A DNA stretch of 64,000 nucleotides from the NCBI GenBank assembly GCA_002279065.1, contig NCKB01000001.1, positions 186,001 to 250,000 of the forward strand. The letters run 5' to 3'. The notes under the pieces were generated by a model. That model saw only the letters and a program-made list of their open reading frames with translations. It was not told the DNA's origin and ran no database searches. Position numbers and translations under genes: made by a program. Shown here in pieces: positions 51,444-60,436 of the stretch. This DNA is from Lysobacterales bacterium 15-68-25. Lineage in GTDB: Bacteria; Pseudomonadota; Gammaproteobacteria; Xanthomonadales; Rhodanobacteraceae. Numbering within the stretch: the stretch's first letter is position 1; every line of letters starts with the position of its first letter.

Positions 51444-54052
51444 TGTTCCGCATGCTGAAGCACCCGATGATCCGCGCGGTCGCACTGGCCAGCGCGGTCT
51501 GGCTGGCCGGCTGCGCCACGATGCCGCCACCGCCCGACGACGGCGCGCTGCAGCGCGAGGCGATGGCCGGCACCGACAAGCCGGTGCCGGCCCCGCTGCC
51601 GCTGGCCAACCGGCTTGGCGCCGAACCCCCGGCCGCGGTCCAGCCGGAGCTGCGCACCGGCACCGGCCGGTTCATCCATCCCACCGCGCTGGCCACCCCG
51701 CGCCCGGCGGCCAAGGGCGACGGCGCGGTCACCTTCAACTTCGAGAACCAGCCGGTGCAGGCCGTGGTGAAGGCGGTGCTGGGCGACCTGCTGAAGAAGA
51801 ACTACACCATCGCGCCGGGCGTGCAGGGCAACATCTCCTTCGCCACCGCCGAGCCGGTGGACTCCAGCCAGGCGCTGCCGATCCTGGAGATGCTGCTGTC
51901 GTGGACCGGCAACGCGCTGGTCAGCAACGCCGGCGGCTACGTGGTGATGCCGGCCAAGGACGCCGCCGCCGGCAACCTCGTGCCGGGCCTGGGCGCCAGC
52001 GCGCCGGCCGGCGGCCTGCAGGCGCGGCTGTTCCCGCTGCACTACATCAGCGCGGTGGAGATGCAGAAGCTGATCAAGCCGTTCGCGCGGCCCGACTCGG
52101 TGCTGCTGGTCGACCCTGCGCGCAACCTGCTGGTGCTCTCCGGCACGCCGCAGGAGCTGGCCAACTACGCCCGCACCGTGCGCACCTTCGACGTGGACTG
52201 GTTGCGCGGCATGTCGGTGGGCGTGTTCTCGCTCGAACATGCCAGCGTCGCCGACCTGATGCCCAAGCTCGACAGCCTGTTCGGCAAGGACGGCAACACG
52301 CCGCTGGCCGGCATGCTGCGTTTCATCCCGATCGAGCGCACCAACGCGCTGGTGGTGATCTCCACCCAGCCGGACTACCTGCACGAGGTCGGCGACTGGA
52401 TCAACCGCATCGACCGCGGCGGCGGCAACGAGCCGCAGCTCTACGTCTACGACGTGCGCAACATCAAGGCCTCGGACCTGGCCCGTTACCTGGCGCAGAT
52501 CTACACCGACAACGCCGGCGGCGGTGGCGGCAGCGCCGGCGGCGAGGTCGGCCCCGGCCTGACCGGCGCCACCCTCGGCAATACCGGTGGCGCGGGCGGC
52601 AAGTCGATGGGCAGCACCGCCGGCAGCTTCGGCAGCACCGGCGGTGGCTTCGGCGCCGGCGGCAGCGCGCGCGGGGGCGGACTCGGCGGCACGACGGGCA
52701 TGGGCGGCACCGGCACCTCGTCCGGGCAGGGTGGCACCGGCGGTGCGCTGATCAATGCCTCCGGTGGCATGGGCGGCGGCTCCGGCGACCAGGAGTACAG
52801 CTCCGGTGACGGCAGCATCCGGATCAGCTCGGTCGACGCGAACAACCAGTTGCTGGTGCGCGCGCGGCCGTCGCAGTGGGCGGAGATCCAGGACGCGATC
52901 CAGCGCCTCGATACCGTGCCGCTGCAGGTGCAGATCGAGACGCGCATCCTCGAGGTGAACCTGTCCGGCGATTTCAAATTCGGCGTGCAGTGGTACCTGC
53001 AGGGGCTGGCCGGCGGCACCCAGAACGCCGACGGCAGCTTCACCCCGGGCAACCCGAACAACCCGCGCCAGGGCGCGCTGGGCATCGGCGGCAACGCGTA
53101 CGTGCCCAGCAACGGCGTCACCGGTGATGCGCTGTTCTACTCCTTCGTCAACTCCAACCTGCAGGTGGCGCTGCATGCGATGGAGACCAGCGGCAACACC
53201 AAGACGCTGTCGGCACCGTCGATGGTGGTGCTGAACAACCAGGTGGCACACATCCAGGTGGGCAACCGCGTGCCGATCAACAGCACCAGCATTTCGCTCA
53301 ACACCGGCACGAGCACCCCCTACAGCGAAACGCAGTACCTCGATACCGGCGTCATCCTCAACGTGCAGCCGCGGGTCAATCCCGGCGGCCTGGTCTACCT
53401 CAACATCGGCCAGCAGGTCAGCCAGGTCGACCGCACCGCCCAGCTGGTCAACGGCAACCCGACCATCTCGCAGCGCGAGCTGGCCACGCAGGTGGCGGTG
53501 CAGAGCGGGCAGACCGTGCTGCTCGGCGGCCTGATCCAGCAGGACGAGGGCACCTCCGACGGCGGCGTGCCGGGCCTGAACCGCGTGCCCGTCCTCGGCC
53601 GGCTGTTCGGCACCACCAGCCGCACCCACAGCCGCACCGAGCTGATCGTGCTGATCACCCCGCGGGTGATCACCAGCAGCGATGACGCCCGCGAGGTCAC
53701 CGAGGAGTACCAGCGCAAGTTCGAGTCGCTGGCGCCGCTGCGGGCGAGGGGGGCGAGCGTGCCGACGGCTGCCGCCAACGACCCGTTGCCTCCGGCTGGT
53801 GCGCCGGCCGGGGACGCGGCGGCCACTCCCGAGCAGTTGCAGCAGCAAGCCGAGGCCGCGCTGGCACAGACCGACTACCAAGGCGCCCAGGCGCTGGCGC
53901 TGCGCTCGTGGCGGCAGGGCACGCGCCACGGCGACTTGTGCGCGCAGAACTGGCGGGTGATCGCCGAGGCGCGGGCGCGACTGCAGGACACGGCGGGCGC
54001 CCAGACCGCCAACAAGTGGATACAGCAGTGCCTGGCGGCTGAGCCCCGCTAG
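51443..54052 (+). CDS. gspD: Type II secretion secretin GspD/XpsD
   Basis: An 869-residue outer-membrane secretin that is also a lipoprotein (lipobox LAGC, Cys24), like XpsD. It has an N0 domain from about 90, N1-N3 modules (about 165-460), a long Gly/Ser/Thr-rich insertion of about 90 residues within the last N module (about 355-450), then the secretin barrel with VPINSTSIS, QSGQTVLLGGLI, VPGLNRVPVLGRLFG and RTELIVLITPRVI. About 90 residues of C-terminal extension end in a TPR-like helical stretch (QAEAALAQTDYQGAQALAL). It is the last gene of the operon. Confidence 0.95.
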   Translation: MFRMLKHPMIRAVALASAVWLAGCATMPPPPDDGALQREAMAGTDKPVPAPLPLANRLGAEPPAAVQPELRTGTGRFIHPTALATPRPAAKGDGAVTFNFENQPVQAVVKAVLGDLLKKNYTIAPGVQGNISFATAEPVDSSQALPILEMLLSWTGNALVSNAGGYVVMPAKDAAAGNLVPGLGASAPAGGLQARLFPLHYISAVEMQKLIKPFARPDSVLLVDPARNLLVLSGTPQELANYARTVRTFDVDWLRGMSVGVFSLEHASVADLMPKLDSLFGKDGNTPLAGMLRFIPIERTNALVVISTQPDYLHEVGDWINRIDRGGGNEPQLYVYDVRNIKASDLARYLAQIYTDNAGGGGGSAGGEVGPGLTGATLGNTGGAGGKSMGSTAGSFGSTGGGFGAGGSARGGGLGGTTGMGGTGTSSGQGGTGGALINASGGMGGGSGDQEYSSGDGSIRISSVDANNQLLVRARPSQWAEIQDAIQRLDTVPLQVQIETRILEVNLSGDFKFGVQWYLQGLAGGTQNADGSFTPGNPNNPRQGALGIGGNAYVPSNGVTGDALFYSFVNSNLQVALHAMETSGNTKTLSAPSMVVLNNQVAHIQVGNRVPINSTSISLNTGTSTPYSETQYLDTGVILNVQPRVNPGGLVYLNIGQQVSQVDRTAQLVNGNPTISQRELATQVAVQSGQTVLLGGLIQQDEGTSDGGVPGLNRVPVLGRLFGTTSRTHSRTELIVLITPRVITSSDDAREVTEEYQRKFESLAPLRARGASVPTAAANDPLPPAGAPAGDAAATPEQLQQQAEAALAQTDYQGAQALALRSWRQGTRHGDLCAQNWRVIAEARARLQDTAGAQTANKWIQQCLAAEPR

Positions 54053-54121
54053 CGGTCGCGCGCGACGGGATCCGCGCCGCCGGGACGTGCCGCGCTCGCT
54101 CCGCCGTTACCATTGGCGCGG

Positions 54122-56641
54122 ATGACCGCAACGCTTGCCGACTTCCCGATCACCCCGCTGCTGCCGGAAATCCGCGCCTCGCTCGCCGCGCATGCGCGGC
54201 TGGTACTGGAGGCGCCGCCCGGCGCCGGCAAGACCACCCAGGTGCCGCTCGCGCTGCTCGACGCACCCTGGCTGGAGGGGCGGAAGATCCTCATGCTGGA
54301 ACCGCGCCGCATCGCCGCCCGCGCGGCCGCGCAGTTCATGGCGCAGCAACTCGGCGAACCAGTGGGACAGAGGGTCGGCTATTCGATCCGCTTCGAGTCG
54401 CGCACCAGCGCGGCGACGCGGATCGAGGTGGTCACCGAAGGCATCCTGACCCGGCTGATCCAGGACGATCCGGAGCTCACCGGCATCGGCGCCATCCTGT
54501 TCGACGAATTCCACGAGCGGCACCTCGCCGGCGACCTCGGCGCGGCGCTGGCGCTGGACGTGCAGGGCACGCTGCGGCCCGACCTGCGCCTGCTGGTGAT
54601 GTCCGCCACGCTGGACGGCGAGCGTGTCGCGCAGTGGCTGGACGCGCCGCGGATCAGCAGTCCCGGGCGCAGCTTTCCGGTGCGCATCGAGCACCCGCCG
54701 GCACGGGCGCAGGAGACGCTGGAGCAGCACCTGGCGCGCACCGTGCGGCAGGCGCTGGCCGAGAACGCCGGCGACGTGCTGGTGTTCCTGCCCGGACGAC
54801 GCGAGATCGGCCGCGCGCAGACCGTGCTGGGCAACACGCTGGATGATTCGGTGGAACTGGTGCCGCTGCACGGCGAGCTGTCGCTGGCCGAGCAGCAGCT
54901 CGCGCTCGGGGCGGCCGAGCCGGGCACGCGGCGGGTGGTGCTGGCGACCAACGTGGCCGAGTCCAGCGTGACCCTGCCGGGTATCCGCGCGGTGGTCGAC
55001 AGCGGCCTGGCGCGCGAGCCGCGGTTCGATCCGAATTCCGGCTTCACCCGGCTGGAGACGGTGGCGATCTCGCAGGCCTCGGCCGACCAGCGCGCCGGTC
55101 GCGCCGGCCGTGTCGCCGAGGGCACGGCGTACCGGCTGTGGCCGCAGAGCCGGCGGCTGGAACCCTCGCGCACCGCCGAGATCGCCCAGGCGGAGCTGTC
55201 CGCGCTGGCGCTGGAGCTGGCCGCCTGGGGTATCACCTCGGGCAGCGGCAGCGACCTGCCCTGGCTGGACCCGCCGCCGCCCGGCGCGCTGGCGCAGGGA
55301 CGCGAACTGCTGGCCGCCCTGGGTGCGCTGGATGCCGACGGTCGCATCACCGCGCTGGGCCGCCGGATGCTGGAGCTCGGCGCCACGCCGCGCCTCGGTG
55401 CCGCGGCGCTGCGCGCGCCGGAGGAGCGCCGGGCGTTGGTCGCCGACCTGCTCGCGCTGGTCGAGGCGCGTTCGCCGCTGCGCGGCGAGTTTGCGCGCAG
55501 CGACGATTTCCGGGTGCGGCTGGCCGCGCTGCACGCCTGGCGCGACCGGCGCGGCGGCGGCAGCCATGCCGGCGCCGATGCCGGTGCGCTGGCGGCGATC
55601 GAGCAGGCCGCCAAGGGCTGGCGGCGCAGGCTGGACGTGCGCACTGCGGCTAGCGGGGTCCCGGACAGCCATGCGGTTGGCGACCTGCTGGTGCACGCGT
55701 ATCCCGACCGCATCGCCTTTCGCGACGCGAACAACCCGCTGCGCTACACCCTCGCCAACGGCCGCGGCGCGCGACTGCACGAGCAGACCGCGCTGCTCGG
55801 CGAACCCTGGCTGGTGGTGCTGGACCTGCGCCACGAAGCGCGCGACAGCCTGGTGCTGGCCGCCGCGCCGGTCGACCCGCGCGTGCTCGAGGCCGAGTTT
55901 CCCGGTGCCTTCGTGCGCGAGCGCGTGCTGCGCTGGAACGAGGCGCGCGGTGCGGTGGAGGCCTTCGAGGAACGCCGCTTCGGCGCCATCGTGACCGAGC
56001 GGCGCAGCGTGCCGGTGCAGCCGGCCGACGCGCTGCCGGCGCTGCTCGCCGCGGTGCGTAGCCGTGGCCTCGAAGCGCTGCCGTGGAGTGATGCCGCACG
56101 CCGCCTGCGCCTGCGCATCCAGGCGCTGCGCGGCTGGATGCCCGAGCTGGGCCTGCCCGATGTTTCCGATGCGCACCTGCTGGCGACGCTGGAGGGCTGG
56201 CTCGCACCCTACCTGCAGGGCAAGCGCGGGCTGGATGCGCTGGGGGCGGAGGACCTGTCGCAGGCGCTGTCCGCGATGCTCGACTACGGCCAGCGCCAGC
56301 AGCTCGACGTGCAGGCGCCGGACCAGTGGCTGGCGCCCAGCGGCCAGCATCGCCGGCTCGAATACACGCCGGACGGACCGCCGGTGCTGGCGGTGAAGCT
56401 GCAGGAGCTGTTCGGCCTGGCCGACACACCGCGCGTGGGCGGCGGGCGCGTGCCGGTGACCTTGCACCTGCTGTCGCCGGCCGGCCGGCCGATCCAGATG
56501 ACGCAGGACCTCAAGGGCTTCTGGGAACGCACCTATCCCGAGGTGAAGAAGGAACTGAAGGGACGCTACCCGCGCCACCCCTGGCCGGACGATCCGTGGA
56601 CCGCCACGCCCACCCACCGGCCCAAGCCGCGCGGTACCTGA
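54122..56641 (+). CDS. hrpB: ATP-dependent DExH helicase HrpB
   Basis: An 839-residue DEAH-box helicase of the HrpB family. Landmarks: PPGAGKTTQVPLALLD (motif I), LEPRRIAARAAAQFMA (Ia), ILFDEFHERHLAGDL (motif II), MSATLDGERV (III), then ATNVAESSVTLPGIRAVVDSG and QRAGRAGRVAEGTAYRLW (V/VI). The C-terminal HrpB domain runs to the end, including LHLLSPAGRPIQMTQDLKGFW. The ATG at 54122 opens MTATLADFPITPLLPEI; a TTG 9 bp earlier is also in frame. Confidence 0.95.
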   Translation: MTATLADFPITPLLPEIRASLAAHARLVLEAPPGAGKTTQVPLALLDAPWLEGRKILMLEPRRIAARAAAQFMAQQLGEPVGQRVGYSIRFESRTSAATRIEVVTEGILTRLIQDDPELTGIGAILFDEFHERHLAGDLGAALALDVQGTLRPDLRLLVMSATLDGERVAQWLDAPRISSPGRSFPVRIEHPPARAQETLEQHLARTVRQALAENAGDVLVFLPGRREIGRAQTVLGNTLDDSVELVPLHGELSLAEQQLALGAAEPGTRRVVLATNVAESSVTLPGIRAVVDSGLAREPRFDPNSGFTRLETVAISQASADQRAGRAGRVAEGTAYRLWPQSRRLEPSRTAEIAQAELSALALELAAWGITSGSGSDLPWLDPPPPGALAQGRELLAALGALDADGRITALGRRMLELGATPRLGAAALRAPEERRALVADLLALVEARSPLRGEFARSDDFRVRLAALHAWRDRRGGGSHAGADAGALAAIEQAAKGWRRRLDVRTAASGVPDSHAVGDLLVHAYPDRIAFRDANNPLRYTLANGRGARLHEQTALLGEPWLVVLDLRHEARDSLVLAAAPVDPRVLEAEFPGAFVRERVLRWNEARGAVEAFEERRFGAIVTERRSVPVQPADALPALLAAVRSRGLEALPWSDAARRLRLRIQALRGWMPELGLPDVSDAHLLATLEGWLAPYLQGKRGLDALGAEDLSQALSAMLDYGQRQQLDVQAPDQWLAPSGQHRRLEYTPDGPPVLAVKLQELFGLADTPRVGGGRVPVTLHLLSPAGRPIQMTQDLKGFWERTYPEVKKELKGRYPRHPWPDDPWTATPTHRPKPRGT

Positions 56642-56662
56642 GGCACCGCGCGACCGGCGTGG

Positions 56663-57574
56663 TCAGGCGGTCTTGCGACGGAACAGCTTCCTGAACAGGC
56701 CGGCGATCGCCGCGATCACCACGATCACGAACTTCTTCATCGCCAGCAGCAGCACGCCCAGCTTGGCGAACAGTCCGGCCTTGGCGGCGATGCCACCGGC
56801 AACCAGCGCGCCGATGCCGTAGGCGGCCAGCTTGTCGGTGCGCGAGTCGTAGTCGGTGTAGCGCTGTCCGGGGTCGAAGTCGGTCATGTCCAGCACCTCG
56901 GGCATGTCCGCCCGCACCTGCGCCAGCTCGCCGATCGGTGCCACCGCATTGAGCGAGAGATATCCCTCGCGGCCGAGCACGCGGATGTCGTAATTGAGTG
57001 AGTGGCCGCTGTGGCCGTCGCGGCGGAACACCAGGTCGCGCGCCCAGTACAGCTTGTGGCTGGCCGCATCGTAGTGCGGCGGCTCCGCCCAGCCGACCAG
57101 GTCGATTTCCGGGTAGCCCTGCTTGCGCCGCTCGGCGTTCTCGTCGCGGGTCGATTCCTTCATCTTCGACAGCATGTCGTCATAGTCGATCGAGGACGCG
57201 TCGGCGTCCGACACGTAACCGTCGTCGACGTAGGTGACCACTACCGCCCACTGCTTCGGATCGAGCAGGCCGTGCGGGTCGGTGTCGGGCAGGATCATGC
57301 CGAGCACATCCTTGTCCGGCGGGTTGTCCCACAACTGGGTCAGCACGCGCTGCGCGTCCTGCGGGCCGAGGAAGGCGTAGCCCGGCTTCAGCGCCAGGTG
57401 CGCATGCGCCGGGGCGATCGCCACGTCGCCAGTGGCCGGGTGCAGCGAGGCGATGAATTGCTCGGTGCGCGGGTCGGTGCCGTCGCCGGCACGGGCCGGC
57501 ACGGCATGGGTGGTGCAAAGCAGGATGAGGGCGGGCAGCACGAGCCGTGCCGGCGCGCCGAAGCGGTAGGTCAT
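56663..57574 (-). CDS. DUF2167 membrane-anchored protein
   Basis: A 303-residue protein of the DUF2167 family. It has a signal peptide (about 1-29, cleavage near VPARAGD), a soluble domain containing typical DUF2167 patterns (AHLALKPGYAFLGPQDAQRVL, VVTYVDDGYVSDADASSIDYD, LVGWAEPPHYDAASHKLYWARDL), and C-terminal hydrophobic helices (about 250-295) ending in a basic tail RKLFRRKTA. Function unknown; members are predicted envelope proteins. It is divergent from the GGDEF/EAL gene. Confidence 0.85.
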   Translation of the reverse strand: MTYRFGAPARLVLPALILLCTTHAVPARAGDGTDPRTEQFIASLHPATGDVAIAPAHAHLALKPGYAFLGPQDAQRVLTQLWDNPPDKDVLGMILPDTDPHGLLDPKQWAVVVTYVDDGYVSDADASSIDYDDMLSKMKESTRDENAERRKQGYPEIDLVGWAEPPHYDAASHKLYWARDLVFRRDGHSGHSLNYDIRVLGREGYLSLNAVAPIGELAQVRADMPEVLDMTDFDPGQRYTDYDSRTDKLAAYGIGALVAGGIAAKAGLFAKLGVLLLAMKKFVIVVIAAIAGLFRKLFRRKTA

Positions 57575-57745
57575 CGAGAATCCCCCTGGTGTCGTTCCAT
57601 CGAAACGGTGCCCGGCGAAGGGCGCCATGCCGGGGCGCTCCCCAATGGCGCCCCGGATGGACCTTGTAGCAGTCGCTGCGGCATCCTGCCAGCGCTGACA
57701 TTTTTCGTACTGCGATGGCTCGCCGGATGTGCTCAGATAGGGTGG

Positions 57746-60427
57746 ATGCCTGCCGGCGCCACGGATTCCCGCTTGAGCACCGCTCCCGTTCCCCGACCGG
57801 ATCCGGGTCTGTCCCCGCAGGTCCCGCTTGCACCGCCGCCGCGCGGGGGGCGGGTGTGGATCTGGGTGGCTGGCACCCTGCTGGCCGGCGTGCTGCTGAC
57901 GCTGGTGATCCATCACCAGCAGCAGGCGAGGCAGCGCGCGGCGATGCGGGTCTCGCTGGACGAGCTGGCGGACAAGAGCTTCGCCGCGCTGCAGGCGCGG
58001 TTGGCCACCTCCGAGCTGCTGATCCGCTCGGTGCAGACGCTGTACATCGCGTCCGACGAGGTCACCACCGCCGACTTCCAGCATTTCTACGCGAACCTGC
58101 GACCCAGGGCCCTTTTTCCGAGCCTGGTCGCACTTGCCTATGCGCAGCGTGGTGCAGGGCCGGAAGGCGCGCGCTACATCACCCGCCAGGTCGCTCCGCT
58201 GGAGGGCAACGAGCGGTTGCTGGGACTGGACGTCACGTCGCAGACGCCGAACATGTCCGCCCTGGTTGCCGCGCAGGAGAGTGGCGAGCCGGCCCTGTCG
58301 GCACCGTTCGACCTGATCCAGCGCGAACCCGATGGCCGGCCGATCCGCGGCATCACCATGCGCCTGCCGGTCTACAGCGAGGGGTCCCCGCCGTCGACGC
58401 CGGCCGAGCGCATGGCCCGGCTCGAGGGGTCGATTGCCGCGTCCTTCCGTGTCTCGCAGCTGATCGGTGGCGCATTTACCGCGGAAGCGCTGCGCCGCAT
58501 GCATATCCAGGTCTTCGACATCGGCGCGCCCGAGCAGGCGCTGTTCGATTCCGGTGCGGCGATGGCCATGGGCGGCGACGGCGGCTTCTACCGTGACCTG
58601 CACTACGGCGGCCGGGTATGGCGGGTGCGCATGGATTATCCGTTGCCGCCGGAGCGCGTGAACTGGAGCGGCACGCTGTTGCCTGCCGGCCTGCTGATCA
58701 GCCTGCTGCTCGCGCTGCTGGTCTGGTCCGTGGTCGGTACGCAGCGGCGGGCCATGGAGCTGGGCTGGCGGATGAGTCGTCGCTACCGCGAGAGCGAGGA
58801 GCGCTTTCGGGCGCTCAACGAGCTGCTGCCGGCGCTGGTCCTGCTGGCCGACGCGAGCCAGGGACGCGTGACCTATGCCAACCGCGCCGCACGCGACCGG
58901 CTCGGCGATCCGCTGGGTCACGCGCTGCCCGGGCTGTTCGAGGACGCCACCGTGCGCGAGCGGCTCGCCGATCCGCGGGCCGGGGCGGTCGAGCAGCTCG
59001 AGGCCGTGCTGCACAACGAGCGCCGGCAGCGTTTCTGGGCCAGCGTGTCGATCGCCCGTGTGGAGCTGGACGGCGTGCCCAAGCTGCTGATGGTCGCCTC
59101 CGATGTCACCGAGCAGCGCCTGCTCAACGACCGGCTGGTCCATCAGGCCAGCCACGACGCGCTGACCGAGCTTTACAACCGCCGCGAGTTCGAGCGCCAT
59201 CTGGGCGAGGCGATGGCGGCGATCGGCGCCGGCGCAGCCGCGGCGGCGCTGCTGTACATCGACCTGGACCAGTTCAAGCTGATCAACGACACCTCCGGCC
59301 ACATGGCCGGCGACCAACTGCTGGCCCAGCTCGCGATGGCCATGCGCGAGCAGCTCGGCGACCACGACGTACTCGCCCGATTGGGGGGGGACGAGTTCGG
59401 CGTGCTGCTGCCGCGCGTCGGGAGCCAGGAGGCTGCCGAGCGGGTGGCCGAGCAACTGCGGCGCCGCATCGATGGCTACGTGTTCATGTGGGAGCAACGC
59501 AGCTACTCGATCAGCGCCAGCATCGGCGGCGTCATGCTCGACCGGCCGGGCGTGCACCTGCACGAACTGTTCGTGCAGGCCGACACCGCCTGCTACATGG
59601 CCAAGGAGGCCGGGCGGAACCGCGTCCACTTCTATTCCGAGCACGACGACGAGACCGCACGGCGGCGCAGCGAGATGGAGTGGGCCAACCGCCTGCGCTG
59701 GGCCGCCGACGAGGGCCGCCTGCTGCTGCACTACCAGGAGCTGCTGCCGCTGGCACCGCAGCCCGGGGAAGGCGTACGGATCGAGCTGCTGCTGCGTTTT
59801 CGCGACGAGGAAGGGCGGTTGGTCGTCCCCGGCGCCTTCATACCGGCAGCCGAGCGCTACGGCCTGATGCCGACGATCGACCGCTGGGTGATCGAGACCG
59901 CGCTGGCCCATTTCGACCAGTTGCATCCGGCCGGTGCCTCGCTGCAACTGGCCACGATCAATCTCTCCGGCGCCAGCGTCGAGGACGACGCGCTGGCCGA
60001 TCGCATCATCGAGCTGCTCGGCCAGCACCGGGTGGATCCGTCACGGGTCTGCTTCGAGGTGACCGAGACGGTGGCGGTGCGGCATCTGTCGCAGGTCGCA
60101 CGCTTCATGCAGCGGCTGCGCGCGGTCGGTTGCAAGGTGGCGCTGGACGACTTCGGCGCCGGGATGTCCTCGTTCGGCTACCTGAAGAACCTGCCGGTGG
60201 ACATCATCAAGATCGACGGCAGTTTCATCCGCGACATGCTGGAGGACCCGGTGAGCCACGCGATGGTGCGCGCGGCTACCGACATCGGTCACCGCATCGG
60301 CCTCACGGTGGTGGCCGAGTGGGTCACCAGCGACGCGGTGATGCAGGCGCTGCGCGCGCTTGGCGTGGACCTGGCCCAGGGCTTCTCGCTGCACCGGCCG
60401 GAGCCGGTGCCGTTCCAGCGCGACTGA
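57746..60427 (+). CDS. CHASE-PAS-GGDEF-EAL membrane signalling protein
   Basis: An 893-residue membrane c-di-GMP protein. A helix at about 38-55 and a second at about 310-330 bracket a periplasmic CHASE sensor (about 75-300). A PAS-like region (about 350-450) leads to a GGDEF domain with intact RLGGDEFGV; the inhibitory site five residues earlier reads GDHD, not RxxD. The EAL domain has ELL in place of EAL but keeps the metal and catalytic residues in INLSGAS, CFEVTET, LDDFGAG, IIKIDGSFI and VVAEWV. It may be a diguanylate cyclase, phosphodiesterase or both; the ATG at 57746 gives the shortest sensible N-terminus. Confidence 0.92.
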   Translation: MPAGATDSRLSTAPVPRPDPGLSPQVPLAPPPRGGRVWIWVAGTLLAGVLLTLVIHHQQQARQRAAMRVSLDELADKSFAALQARLATSELLIRSVQTLYIASDEVTTADFQHFYANLRPRALFPSLVALAYAQRGAGPEGARYITRQVAPLEGNERLLGLDVTSQTPNMSALVAAQESGEPALSAPFDLIQREPDGRPIRGITMRLPVYSEGSPPSTPAERMARLEGSIAASFRVSQLIGGAFTAEALRRMHIQVFDIGAPEQALFDSGAAMAMGGDGGFYRDLHYGGRVWRVRMDYPLPPERVNWSGTLLPAGLLISLLLALLVWSVVGTQRRAMELGWRMSRRYRESEERFRALNELLPALVLLADASQGRVTYANRAARDRLGDPLGHALPGLFEDATVRERLADPRAGAVEQLEAVLHNERRQRFWASVSIARVELDGVPKLLMVASDVTEQRLLNDRLVHQASHDALTELYNRREFERHLGEAMAAIGAGAAAAALLYIDLDQFKLINDTSGHMAGDQLLAQLAMAMREQLGDHDVLARLGGDEFGVLLPRVGSQEAAERVAEQLRRRIDGYVFMWEQRSYSISASIGGVMLDRPGVHLHELFVQADTACYMAKEAGRNRVHFYSEHDDETARRRSEMEWANRLRWAADEGRLLLHYQELLPLAPQPGEGVRIELLLRFRDEEGRLVVPGAFIPAAERYGLMPTIDRWVIETALAHFDQLHPAGASLQLATINLSGASVEDDALADRIIELLGQHRVDPSRVCFEVTETVAVRHLSQVARFMQRLRAVGCKVALDDFGAGMSSFGYLKNLPVDIIKIDGSFIRDMLEDPVSHAMVRAATDIGHRIGLTVVAEWVTSDAVMQALRALGVDLAQGFSLHRPEPVPFQRD

Positions 60428-60436
60428 GCGCGGCGC

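Noticed and set aside
54107-56617. An 836-codon open frame opposite hrpB
   Set aside because: Antisense to a helicase with intact motifs; the composition (Arg/Gln/His/Ala) is typical of GC-rich reverse frames.
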